Assembly: GCA_016929465.1 (NCBI GenBank)
Contig: JAFGIT010000246.1
Coordinates: 1 to 11,838, forward strand
Direction of reading: 5' to 3'
DNA length: 11,838 bases
Source: JAFGIT01 sp016929465 [NCBI: Candidatus Coatesbacteria bacterium]
Lineage (GTDB): Bacteria > B130-G9
The notes beneath the pieces are model-generated. The model was not told where the DNA came from and ran no database searches. It saw only the letters and a program-made list of their open reading frames with translations. Position numbers and translations under genes: made by a program. This document shows, in pieces, positions 1 to 6,829 of this stretch (within the stretch, counting starts at the first letter, position 1; the number at the start of each line of letters is the position of its first letter).

Positions 1-194
1 AACAAGGGAAGAAGCAGGCACAATAGAAAGAAGAATATACCTACACGGCGATTGGACATAACTGTCCCTCCGTTATTATTACCCATAGCCCCATGTCCCG
101 GAATGAGGCAACAAAGCATCCAATCTATACAATACTAGATGATATGGAATATAATAATCTGCATGATTCACTTCAAGCGTTGTTTATATAGGCA

Positions 195-222
195 GGGGCC
201 GCCCGATTTTGGCGGCCGGCCC
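195..222. other. GC-rich hairpin in the upstream region
   Basis: GGCCGCC at 197-203 pairs perfectly with GGCGGCC at 211-217 across a 7-base loop (CGATTTT). The flanking GG (195-196) and CCC (220-222) could extend the stem past a bulge. No run of T follows on either strand, so it is not a standard Rho-independent terminator. It may end transcription of the upstream gene, or be an RNA structure or a protein-binding site ahead of the sigma factor gene. The inverted repeat is directly visible; its function is unknown. Confidence 0.4.
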
Positions 223-458
223 TTCGACATTGACAGGTCTGGATGGGATCTGCTGCTGTATATGCGATATCCTATAAAGCTGTTAAACCAATATGTGGTA
301 TGCAGACTCTGACATTTTCAATATCTTGATTCCATGGGACATAGCAGCGCGTGACAGATTGGCAGAATCGGATAGCATTAGAGCAGATAAGTTGTTTCTC
401 TTGGGCAATATTCAGGTTGTGTAGCACAGACCTCAGGTGGCTTTGGATCGGCAGATAT

Positions 459-487
459 GGAACCGGGCTGGCCACGGTAGTGTTTTA
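459..487 (+). promoter_or_regulatory. Possible ECF-type promoter for the sigma operon
   Basis: GGAACC at 459-464 matches the conserved -35 core of many ECF sigma factor promoters (GGAAC). A 16-base spacer would place the -10 region at about 481-487 (TGTTTTA), which is not a clear match to any known ECF -10 consensus. A start site near 494 would leave a leader of about 20 bases before the sigma factor ATG at 513. ECF factors often transcribe their own gene, so the location is right, but the call rests on one hexamer. A second GGAAC at 499-503 lies too close to the start codon to serve. Confidence 0.25.
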
Positions 488-512
488 CAGGTGAGCATGG
501 AACGAGCAGGTA

Positions 513-1091
513 ATGCCGCTAACAGACGATGAGCTGATTGACAAAGTTCGTGCAGGTAACTTCCAGAGCTTCGAGGAGCTCATCGATCGTTACCGCAACC
601 AGGTGTTCAACTTTGTTTACAGGATTTTAGGCAGTCGCGACGAGGCGGAAGACATTCTTCAGGATACTTTCATGAAAGTCTATCAGCACTTGCCCCGATA
701 TAAGAAGCAATCCAAGTTCTCCAGCTACCTGTTTACGATCGCCCACAACCTTTCTATGAATAGGGTTAATTATCGTAAACGTTCTCAGATGAAGCTAGAC
801 ACATTGGCTCAATCGGACGATGAGAAGAGCATAACAGATAGGACCCCCGATTCGCAGATGAGGGAGAATGAGATAGCAAGTGTTGTACATAAGGCAATAG
901 AGAAGTTGCCGCCCAAGTATAGGGCTGCGTTGGTTTTGAGTGAGTTCGAGGGTTTTTCGTACAAACAGATTGGTGATGTGTTGAATTGCTCGGTCGGGAC
1001 CGTCAAGTCGCGGATCTTCCGGGCAAGAGATTTACTAAGAGGGCATTTGAAGGGCTATGAAGAGCAAGGCCTGCAAGAAACACTTAATTGA
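513..1091 (+). CDS. RNA polymerase ECF-family sigma factor (sigma-70 family, RpoE-like)
   Basis: This 192-residue protein is an ECF sigma factor, which directs RNA polymerase to a small set of promoters. Region 2 covers about residues 19-90: the core-binding helix contains DEAEDILQDTF (43-53), followed by the FSSYLFTIAHN segment (69-79) that recognises the -10 element, then the basic NYRKR (86-90). A linker of about 35 residues leads to region 4 (about 125-178), with LPPKYRAAL (132-140) and the helix-turn-helix YKQIGDVLNCSVGTVKSRI (150-168) that contacts the -35 element. Both domains are complete and the length is normal. The ATG at 513 has only a weak Shine-Dalgarno (GCAGG) a few bases upstream; nearby ATG and GTG codons are out of frame. 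Its 3' end overlaps the anti-sigma gene by 35 bases, typical of a coupled pair. I infer that it controls itself and the downstream secretion genes. Confidence 0.95.
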   Translation: MPLTDDELIDKVRAGNFQSFEELIDRYRNQVFNFVYRILGSRDEAEDILQDTFMKVYQHLPRYKKQSKFSSYLFTIAHNLSMNRVNYRKRSQMKLDTLAQSDDEKSITDRTPDSQMRENEIASVVHKAIEKLPPKYRAALVLSEFEGFSYKQIGDVLNCSVGTVKSRIFRARDLLRGHLKGYEEQGLQETLN

Positions 1092-1971
1092 AATTTCCGC
1101 ATATTTGGATGGGGAGCTCTCTCCGACCAAACAACGGAAACTAGTCTCGCATCTGGAGGATTGTCCCGGTTGCGCGGCCTATCTTGATGAGCTGCGGTCA
1201 GTATCTGGCTTGGTCAGCTCAGTGCCTTCATTCGAGCCGTCTCAGGAAGTCATTTTCGAATTGAGGGCCAGGCTGCAACTCGAGATGAATGGTGAAAGAG
1301 CGAGAGAATGTGATGCGATGGCGATCAGGCTGTCGGCCTATATAGATAATGAGCTCTCTGCGTTCGACAGGGAATTGGTCGAATCTCATCTGGTAACTTG
1401 CCAGAAGTGCTCGCAGTATCTGGAGGAGCTACGTCTCATCTCGGAACGTGTGAGTAGCGAACCTCGACTTGAGCCTCATCCGGCCGTTATATCCGCACTC
1501 AAGGCAAGGTTGCGTTCTCCGAAAGCGGGGAGAGCTTCGGTAAAGGCGCCCATTTTCACTCTGCCTCGCTTTGCACAGGCACGTTTCGCGCTTTCTGCCG
1601 CTGCGGTAGCAGTGGTCTTTTTCGGCGTTCTGCTGTCGATCTATTCCCCGTTCGAGAGCAATATGGACCTCGCCAAATCGAAGCTGGATGGTCAGGCGGT
1701 AGTCGAAAGCTCATCCAGGAGCATTCTCGTCGATCTATCTAACAGTGATCTCAAGACGGCGAGGACCAAGATGCTCGCAGAGCTGGCTTCTGCGGACTAT
1801 GAAGAGCTTAATAATAATAGTGATGGTCGTTCAGGTGGCTCTCTGGAGGTCTTCGATCCGTCCCAGAGTGACACCAAGGGCAGGATTGTTCATTCTGTCA
1901 ACTTTGCAGACTATCCGACGAAACGCACCCCGGTTTCATCTCACGTTCTATTTGTGAGCTATGGTAAATGA
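1057..1971 (+). CDS. Membrane anti-sigma factor with two zinc-binding (ZAS, zf-HC2) domains
   Basis: This 304-residue protein probably binds and inactivates the sigma factor encoded just upstream, releasing it on an envelope signal. It carries two ZAS domains in tandem. The first has Cys6, then HxxxCxxC at His32, Cys36 and Cys39; the second has Cys85, then His111, Cys115 and Cys118. In both, the first Cys and the His are 26 residues apart, and homology continues after the motif (EP..VI..L.ARL in both), so a unit of about 79 residues was duplicated. One membrane helix lies at about 177-196, leaving about 108 C-terminal residues on the periplasmic side with no domain I recognise. ATG 1057 is the only workable start: an in-frame stop lies at 1048-1050 and Cys6 follows closely. 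GAAGGG lies just 2 bases before it, so translation probably depends on coupling with the sigma gene. Confidence 0.9.
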   Translation: MKSKACKKHLIEISAYLDGELSPTKQRKLVSHLEDCPGCAAYLDELRSVSGLVSSVPSFEPSQEVIFELRARLQLEMNGERARECDAMAIRLSAYIDNELSAFDRELVESHLVTCQKCSQYLEELRLISERVSSEPRLEPHPAVISALKARLRSPKAGRASVKAPIFTLPRFAQARFALSAAAVAVVFFGVLLSIYSPFESNMDLAKSKLDGQAVVESSSRSILVDLSNSDLKTARTKMLAELASADYEELNNNSDGRSGGSLEVFDPSQSDTKGRIVHSVNFADYPTKRTPVSSHVLFVSYGK

Positions 1972-2010
1972 GTTAGTGCATTCAGGATTGAATGACGCTA
2001 CGAGCACGAT

Positions 2011-2024
2011 GGAGGTTTAGTGTG
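2011..2024 (+). promoter_or_regulatory. Ribosome binding site that fixes a GTG start
   Basis: GGAGG at 2011-2015 sits 6 bases before GTG at 2022. This favours the GTG over an in-frame ATG 30 bases upstream (1992), which has no Shine-Dalgarno. Starting at the GTG also places a normal signal peptide exactly at the N-terminus. Confidence 0.8.
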
Positions 2025-3311
2025 AGAGGAATCTTCAGACATGGCATTCTGGTTCTTCTGCCATTCTCACTAGCGGTTTCTCTCTTCGCCCAGGAGAACT
2101 ATGATCTCGCGAATCGACTTTTCGCACAGGCGCAGTTCGCAGAGGCGATCGAGGCGTATCAGAAATCTCTCCGTGATGAAGATGTTGATATAGCCGCCCA
2201 CAGCAGATACATGCTCGCGACGTGTTTCGAGCGACTCTGGGATACTGACCGGGCCGATGAGAATTACCGGCTCGTTTGGCAGCTATTCCCGAGAAGCCAA
2301 TGGGCTGATGACGCCCTTCTACAGGTAGCTGATCATCTGGTGAAGGGCACTGATATCGAAGATGTTAAGGCAGCCAAATCGTACCTTCTCAAGCTTCAGG
2401 GGATCTACCCACAATCAGACCTGATTCCGGAGTCTCTCTGCCTGTTGGGTGAGATAAATATAAGATTGCGGGAATACGACGAGGGCGTTAGGAACCTAAC
2501 GGAGGTACTCGACAAGTATGCGGACAGCGGCTTCTCGCCACGGGCTCACTTCGCGTTGGGTAGGCTCTATTCTGATGAGCAGAATCCCCTAAGGGATCTC
2601 GAGCGAGCGGTTGACGAATATGGCCTCGTGATAGAGGAGGCCCCGAAAAGCGAATTCGCTCCGTGGGCCTATTACTCGATCGGCAACGTTCTCCGGGAAC
2701 AGAAAAAATGGGCGTACGCTCGTCCCTATTTCCAGACCGTTATAGAGCGATACGAAGGCTCATTCTGCGCCGAGGCGGCACAGCCGATGCTCGTCTTGTC
2801 TCAGGTTGAGCGGGACCACTTCTTGAGAGGCGGCGAGTCCTTTGAGCAGCTCTTGGCGATGATAAATCAGAGCCATGATGCCACCTCCTCATCCAAGGAT
2901 GTAATTGCATCCGCTCGGCCGGTTCAAGTTATGGCACTCGAGATAGTCGCGGACGAGGCGTATTCCGATGAGAGTCGTGCGATCGCGATATATAAGGGAG
3001 ATGTAAGAGTCTCGGCCGGGAAGATGCGCGTTTTTGCGGACAATGTCGTCTGCGAGCTTCGCAATCAGCTTCTGCGTGCATCCGGTGAGAGCACCAGAGT
3101 TCAATTCAGCAGCGAATTCGTGCTGGACTGCAAGGAATTCACTTTCGATATCAAGAATCAGAAGGGAGTCGCGTCAGGTGGTGTCAGATACGTGGAAAGT
3201 CTTCCGGACGCCCCCAATTCGACATCTGTAAAGATGGATGTGAAGACCGTCAAGAATCTGACTTTTGAGATCAAGGATGGCGGTGCGCTTTCTCTCTCGG
3301 TGCAGGAATGA
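2022..3311 (+). CDS. Secreted TPR protein with C-terminal OstA/LptA-like domain
   Basis: The 429-residue protein (from the GTG start) begins with a signal peptide: basic residues R2, R6 and H7, a hydrophobic core at about 8-22, and likely cleavage after Ala23. No lipobox Cys is present, so it should be soluble or peripheral in the periplasm. Residues about 25-270 are helical TPR repeats of the CpoB/BamD kind, with repeated patterns such as A..AY...L, and P.S.....A. After a Ser-rich linker, residues about 301-429 are beta-rich and read like an OstA/LptA jellyroll: the IVADEA...AIAIYKGDVRV pattern, then GKMRVFADNV and VASGGVRY. LptA-type domains carry lipopolysaccharide or line periplasmic bridges; the role here is unknown. 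The stop overlaps the gspE start (ATGA), so it belongs to the secretion operon. It may help assemble the secretin or pseudopilus, but that is inference. The TPR part is secure, the OstA-like part less so. Confidence 0.8.
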   Translation: MRGIFRHGILVLLPFSLAVSLFAQENYDLANRLFAQAQFAEAIEAYQKSLRDEDVDIAAHSRYMLATCFERLWDTDRADENYRLVWQLFPRSQWADDALLQVADHLVKGTDIEDVKAAKSYLLKLQGIYPQSDLIPESLCLLGEINIRLREYDEGVRNLTEVLDKYADSGFSPRAHFALGRLYSDEQNPLRDLERAVDEYGLVIEEAPKSEFAPWAYYSIGNVLREQKKWAYARPYFQTVIERYEGSFCAEAAQPMLVLSQVERDHFLRGGESFEQLLAMINQSHDATSSSKDVIASARPVQVMALEIVADEAYSDESRAIAIYKGDVRVSAGKMRVFADNVVCELRNQLLRASGESTRVQFSSEFVLDCKEFTFDIKNQKGVASGGVRYVESLPDAPNSTSVKMDVKTVKNLTFEIKDGGALSLSVQE

Positions 3312-5026
3312 AGCTTTCCTATGAAACGCCGGCCATGCTCGAGCGCTTACTCGTTCAGACCGGCAAGATCTCCGAGGAGGATCTCGAGCAGGCGTTACTT
3401 CAAGGAAGCACTTACGACGGCGGCCCGGTAGGAGCGCTACTCGCCACTCAGAAGATAACAGAGGATGGGCTTGCTCAGCTACTCGCCGAGCAGTCGAATA
3501 GTCCCACGCTCAAGTACGCGGACTTTCCTGAGGAGTTCATCGAGATTCCCTCTCTTTCGCCGAAGTTTCTGAAGGAACACTACGTGCTGCCCATACGCTT
3601 CGAGGACGGGAAGCTCCTGGTCGTTCTCGCTGACCCATTCGATAGATACACGCTGGACAACATACGGCTCTGCATCGGCAAGGGCCTCAAGATAGCGATT
3701 TCCACTCAGCGGGATATCCTGAGGGCCCTGGAAGACCGCTTCGGCGACGCCACGATGGACGAGATAATCGAGGACCTCGATGAGGAGGACCTCGAGCTGA
3801 TCGGCTCCGAAGAGGATGAGGATATCGACCACCTGCGTGATCGTGCGTTCGAGGCGCCGGTCATACGACTGGTCAACCTCCTGATCTCGCGCGCGGTCGA
3901 GGGCGGAGCGAGTGACATCCATATAGAACCATTCGAAGGGCAGCTGAAGATCCGCTACAGGGCGGACGGCGTCCTCCACGATGTCGAGTCGCCGCCGCGT
4001 GCGCTGGAGTCGGCAATTGTCTCCAGAGTTAAAATCATGGCGGACCTGAATATTGCAGAACGGCGCCTGCCCCAGGATGGCAGGATTGGCCTTAAAGTAG
4101 GCGGTAAGAAGATTGATCTTCGTGTCTCAACGGTGCCGACCTTGCATGGCGAAAGCGTCGTCATGCGAGTTCTCGACCGCGAGAGCATGACATTTAGCCT
4201 TTTGACGCTTGGCTTTGATGAGAAGACATTGGAGCACTTCATGTATCTCATCAGAAAGCCACACGGGATAATCCTGGTCACAGGACCTACGGGAAGCGGA
4301 AAGACGACGACGCTCTACGCGGCGCTTGCGAAGATCAATTCACCCGACAAGAAAATCATCACCGTTGAGGACCCGGTCGAATACGAGCTTCCCGGGGTCA
4401 ACCAGATCGAGGTTAAGTCCAAGATCGGCCTGACGTTTGCGAGTGGGCTTCGCTCCATTGTCCGCCAGGATCCCGACATCATCCTGATCGGCGAGATTCG
4501 AGATCTAGAGACAGCGGAAATAGCTATCCAATCGTCGCTGACAGGCCATCTCGTTTTCAGCACTGTCCATACAAACGACGCCCCAACCACCATCACCCGA
4601 CTCATGGACATGGGTGTTGAGAACTATCTCCTTGCCTCGACAATCGAGGGAGTCCTGGCTCAGAGACTTGTCAGACGTTTGTGTCCCAACTGCAAGGAGA
4701 GCTATGAACCGACCAAGCAGGAGCTCATGCAGATCGGCATCTCAGATTTGAAGAGCGCGCCCGAGTCCCTGTATAGACCTGTTGGGTGTGATGAATGTAA
4801 CATGACGGGATATAAGGGCCGAGTAGGCATTTATGAGCTATTACTGATGACGGACCAGATGACCTCCATGATTCTTAGCAAGGCTGCGGCACATGAGCTT
4901 CGCCAGGAATCGATAAGGCAGGGAACACGCACCCTGAGGGAGGACGGCTGGCTGAAGGTGGCGAAGGGCATGACCAGCATCAGTGAGGTCCTTAGAGTTA
5001 CCCAAGAAGAACTTATCGAAGTTTGA
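3308..5026 (+). CDS. gspE: Type II secretion system ATPase GspE
   Basis: GspE hydrolyses ATP in the cytoplasm to drive pseudopilus assembly. The 572 residues hold an N-terminal MshEN-type domain with two degenerate 24-residue motifs (about 9-32 and 39-62) in which the c-di-GMP-binding Arg-Leu-Gly is not kept (MLE and PVG instead). An acidic linker follows at about 151-174. The ATPase core has Walker A GPTGSGKT (326-333), a Walker B region ending IILIGEIRD (391-399), and a histidine-box segment (STVHTND). A zinc-binding loop is formed by Cys459, Cys462, Cys494 and Cys497. All catalytic motifs are intact. PilB of type IV pili has the same layout; the neighbours gspF to gspK, especially the DPWG-containing GspG and the GspK, show that this is T2SS. 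The ATG overlaps the upstream stop by 4 bases. Confidence 0.96.
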   Translation: MKLSYETPAMLERLLVQTGKISEEDLEQALLQGSTYDGGPVGALLATQKITEDGLAQLLAEQSNSPTLKYADFPEEFIEIPSLSPKFLKEHYVLPIRFEDGKLLVVLADPFDRYTLDNIRLCIGKGLKIAISTQRDILRALEDRFGDATMDEIIEDLDEEDLELIGSEEDEDIDHLRDRAFEAPVIRLVNLLISRAVEGGASDIHIEPFEGQLKIRYRADGVLHDVESPPRALESAIVSRVKIMADLNIAERRLPQDGRIGLKVGGKKIDLRVSTVPTLHGESVVMRVLDRESMTFSLLTLGFDEKTLEHFMYLIRKPHGIILVTGPTGSGKTTTLYAALAKINSPDKKIITVEDPVEYELPGVNQIEVKSKIGLTFASGLRSIVRQDPDIILIGEIRDLETAEIAIQSSLTGHLVFSTVHTNDAPTTITRLMDMGVENYLLASTIEGVLAQRLVRRLCPNCKESYEPTKQELMQIGISDLKSAPESLYRPVGCDECNMTGYKGRVGIYELLLMTDQMTSMILSKAAAHELRQESIRQGTRTLREDGWLKVAKGMTSISEVLRVTQEELIEV

Positions 5027-5030
5027 CGTC

Positions 5031-5056
5031 GCTCGGCCGTATGGTCGGGCTGTTTT
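5031..5056 (+). terminator. Terminator-like hairpin between gspE and gspF
   Basis: GCTCGGCC at 5031-5038 pairs with GGTCGGGC at 5043-5050 over a 4-base loop (GTAT). This gives 8 base pairs, two of them G-U, followed directly by TGTTTT. That is the shape of a weak intrinsic terminator. It starts 4 bases after the gspE stop, in the largest gap of the operon (89 bases). It probably lets some transcripts end after gspE, or acts as an attenuator or RNA-processing site, so that gspF onward is expressed at another level. A TATATC at 5089-5094 could be a -10 for an internal promoter, but I see no convincing -35. Confidence 0.45.
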
Positions 5057-5104
5057 GATGGGTCGCGTGATTCCAATATCCATTGTTTTATATCGTGGTT
5101 TTAT

Positions 5105-5118
5105 GGAGATAGGCATTG
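5105..5118 (+). promoter_or_regulatory. Ribosome binding site for a TTG start of gspF
   Basis: GGAG (5105-5108) followed by AGG (5111-5113) lies just before TTG 5116, with 7 bases between GGAG and the TTG. The ATG at 5103 is out of frame. Starting at the TTG gives PVFVYKA directly after the initiator, the typical N-terminus of GspF. Confidence 0.65.
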
Positions 5119-6378
5119 CCGGTATTTGTCTATAAGGCTTCTGACAGACAAGGGAATCTGACCGAGGGCACGATGGATGCCCGCGAGAAGACACTCGTAG
5201 CCGAGGCTCTTCGACAGCGAGACCTATTCCCGGTCAAGATTGAGGCCTACGTCCCCAAGAAGGGACTCGCAATCGAGCTCAGCCTCAAGCAGTTGACTGG
5301 GCGGATACGGCAGCGAGATGTCCTGGCTGCGACGCATCAGCTTGCGACGCTACTCGAGGCTGGCGTGCCCCTGGACAAAGCTCTAGCAATAACGATCGAC
5401 ACGACCGAGCGAGACAAGTTCAGGCGGGTGCTCGAGAACGTCCGCAAGAACGTGCAGGGCGGCAATTCGTTCGCGGATGCGCTGGCGAAGTACCCCCGGG
5501 TCTTCTCGAGGATGTATGTGAATATGGTTCGTGCGGGCGAGCGCGGCGGCGTTCTGGAATCGGTCCTCAAGCGTTTGGTTCAGTTTCTCGAGAGTTCTCA
5601 GCAGATGAGGGAACACATAATAAGTTCGATGATATATCCTCTCTTGCTCGTTGTGGTCGGCGGAGTGGCAGTAGTAGTCCTGTTAATGTTCGTTATTCCC
5701 AAGTTCGCTCAGATATTCGAGGACATGGGGCAGGCTCTTCCACTTCCCACGCAGATTCTTATGACCGCGTCCGACACGTTCGGTTCGTATTGGTGGGCGA
5801 TCGTGGCTTTGCTTATCGCTGCCGCAATCTCTTTCAAGCAGGTCTTGCGGAATGAGCGGACCGCTCTCTCTTTCGACCAGTTCAAGCTGAAGGTTCCAGT
5901 TCTGGGCACGCTTCTGCAAAAGATCGAGGTGGCTCGTTTTGCTCGAACGCTGGGCACTCTCGTCAGGAACGGAGTGCCAATAATACAGGCTCTAAAGATC
6001 GTCAAGGACGTGATCACAAATCGGGTGATATCGGAGGCGATGTCTCGGGCCGCCATGCACGCAAATGGCAAAGGCACCAAGGGCAGAGACATCATCTCGT
6101 CGATAACGAAAGGTAAAGGTATATCACGGCCGCTTGCTGAGAGCGGGGTCTTCCCGCCGCTCGCGGTCAGCATGGTCACTATTGGCGAGGAGAGTGGCCA
6201 GCTCGAGGACATGCTCGAGAAAGTCGCCGAAATCTATGAGATGGACGTGAAGAATACGCTGAAGAGACTGATAGGTCTCTTGGAGCCGATGATGATCCTT
6301 GTGATGGGCCTCGTTGTTGGCTTCATTGTAATTTCGATGTTGATGGCCGTCTTCAGCATCAATGACATCCCGATGTAA
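5116..6378 (+). CDS. gspF: Type II secretion system inner-membrane platform protein GspF
   Basis: GspF is the polytopic inner-membrane protein that couples the ATPase to pseudopilin assembly. The 420 residues match the family's usual length. The N-terminus PVFVYKASDRQGN is typical. Two homologous cytoplasmic T2SSF domains are visible: one around residues 70-170 (QLATLLEAGVPLDKAL and MVRAGERGGVLE) and one around 270-390 (TLGTLVRNGVPIIQAL and MVTIGEESGQLEDML). Membrane helices lie at about 172-196, 226-242 and 391-413. The second domain has a Lys/Gly-rich stretch (NGKGTKGRD...TKGKG) where family members usually have a shorter turn, so a small insertion is likely. Translation starts at TTG with a good Shine-Dalgarno. 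gspG follows after 26 bases. Confidence 0.95.
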   Translation: MPVFVYKASDRQGNLTEGTMDAREKTLVAEALRQRDLFPVKIEAYVPKKGLAIELSLKQLTGRIRQRDVLAATHQLATLLEAGVPLDKALAITIDTTERDKFRRVLENVRKNVQGGNSFADALAKYPRVFSRMYVNMVRAGERGGVLESVLKRLVQFLESSQQMREHIISSMIYPLLLVVVGGVAVVVLLMFVIPKFAQIFEDMGQALPLPTQILMTASDTFGSYWWAIVALLIAAAISFKQVLRNERTALSFDQFKLKVPVLGTLLQKIEVARFARTLGTLVRNGVPIIQALKIVKDVITNRVISEAMSRAAMHANGKGTKGRDIISSITKGKGISRPLAESGVFPPLAVSMVTIGEESGQLEDMLEKVAEIYEMDVKNTLKRLIGLLEPMMILVMGLVVGFIVISMLMAVFSINDIPM

Positions 6379-6390
6379 TTCTTAGAGATT

Positions 6391-6407
6391 AGGAGGAATA
6401 AGACATG
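6391..6407 (+). promoter_or_regulatory. Consensus ribosome binding site of gspG
   Basis: AGGAGG at 6391-6396 is a perfect Shine-Dalgarno core, 8 bases before ATG 6405. It is among the strongest in the operon, which fits the need for many copies of the major pseudopilin relative to the other subunits. Confidence 0.75.
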
Positions 6408-6827
6408 CGGTCTGCAAAATTACGAATTATTTCAAAGGCAGCCATATATAAAGGGGACGTTCGCGGCTTTACGCTTATCGAGTTGCTCGTCGTCCTCGTG
6501 ATCCTGGGTCTTCTGGCCGCTATCGTCGTTCCCACCTTTACGGGCAAGACCGAGAAGGCAAAGATTCAATCGGCGAAGACACAGATACAGATGCTTGGGA
6601 CTGCCTTGGACCTATACAACGCTGACGTTGGCGGCTATCCGAGCTCTCTCGAGGAGCTGCTCTCATCTGGCGCACAGAACTGGGACGGCCCTTACCTCAA
6701 AAAGGATAAGATCCCGAAGGACCCGTGGGGCAGTGATTACTCGTATGAGGTCGTGGACAACGGCAGGTCCTATCGTCTGAGTTCCCAAGGCTCGGAGTCA
6801 TCAGGCCCGATCAATAGCTGGGAATAG
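6405..6827 (+). CDS. gspG: Major pseudopilin GspG
   Basis: GspG polymerises into the periplasmic pseudopilus that pushes substrates through the secretin. The 140-residue precursor has a 21-residue leader ending RG, then mature FTLIE with the Glu at +5 (residue 26) and a hydrophobic helix to about residue 44. Prepilin peptidase GspO would cut after Gly21 and methylate Phe22. The C-terminal half has the family hallmarks: GYPSSLEELL, then WDGPYLKK..IPKDPWGSDYSYE. The end is unusual: well-studied GspG proteins finish with an Asp-rich loop that binds calcium, whereas this one ends SQGSESSGPINSWE with none of the usual Asp residues. The leader is longer than the common 6-10 residues, but the Shine-Dalgarno supports this start. 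Confidence 0.96.
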   Translation: MRSAKLRIISKAAIYKGDVRGFTLIELLVVLVILGLLAAIVVPTFTGKTEKAKIQSAKTQIQMLGTALDLYNADVGGYPSSLEELLSSGAQNWDGPYLKKDKIPKDPWGSDYSYEVVDNGRSYRLSSQGSESSGPINSWE

Positions 6828-6829
6828 AC

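Larger units (their letters stand above)
1..512. other. Upstream region without a convincing gene
   Basis: I see no credible protein-coding gene here. The stretch from about 60 to 190 is AT-rich and looks intergenic. It includes a perfect TATAAT at 150-155, but no matching -35 element lies at normal spacing. A perfect TTGACA occurs at 230-235, but the nearest -10-like sequence (TATATG, 259-264) is 23 bases away, too far for a standard sigma-70 promoter. A GC-rich hairpin lies at 195-222 and a GGAACC element at 459-464. The only longer reading frame (minus strand, 272-475) has no recognisable motif. The first 61 bases could be the last codons of an upstream gene ending with TAA at 59-61, but too little is visible to call it. 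Confidence 0.6.

Noticed and set aside
2-61. Possible C-terminal end of an upstream gene in frame 2, ending TAA at 59-61
   Set aside because: Only 19 codons are visible and codon choice is more AT-rich than in the real genes; too short to support.
230-264. TTGACA at 230-235 with TATATG at 259-264 as a sigma-70 promoter
   Set aside because: The spacer is 23 bases, well outside the working range of about 16-18.
272-475. 67-codon open frame on the minus strand
   Set aside because: No Shine-Dalgarno, no domain or motif, and its composition does not look like a protein; likely chance.
3317-3500. c-di-GMP binding by the N-terminal MshEN domain of GspE
   Set aside because: The Arg-Leu-Gly positions of both motifs are changed (MLE and PVG), so canonical binding is not supported by the sequence.
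3479-3979. 166-codon open frame on the minus strand inside gspE
   Set aside because: It lies opposite a well-conserved ATPase gene and shows no motif; an antisense shadow of GC-rich codons.
5709-6212. 167-codon open frame on the minus strand inside gspF
   Set aside because: Shadow of the strongly supported gspF; no independent evidence.
2989-6464. The peptide IYKGDVR occurs both in the TPR/OstA-like protein (near 2989) and in the GspG leader (near 6444), with similar DNA
   Set aside because: Only seven residues are shared and the surroundings differ; most likely coincidence rather than a repeat or recombination.
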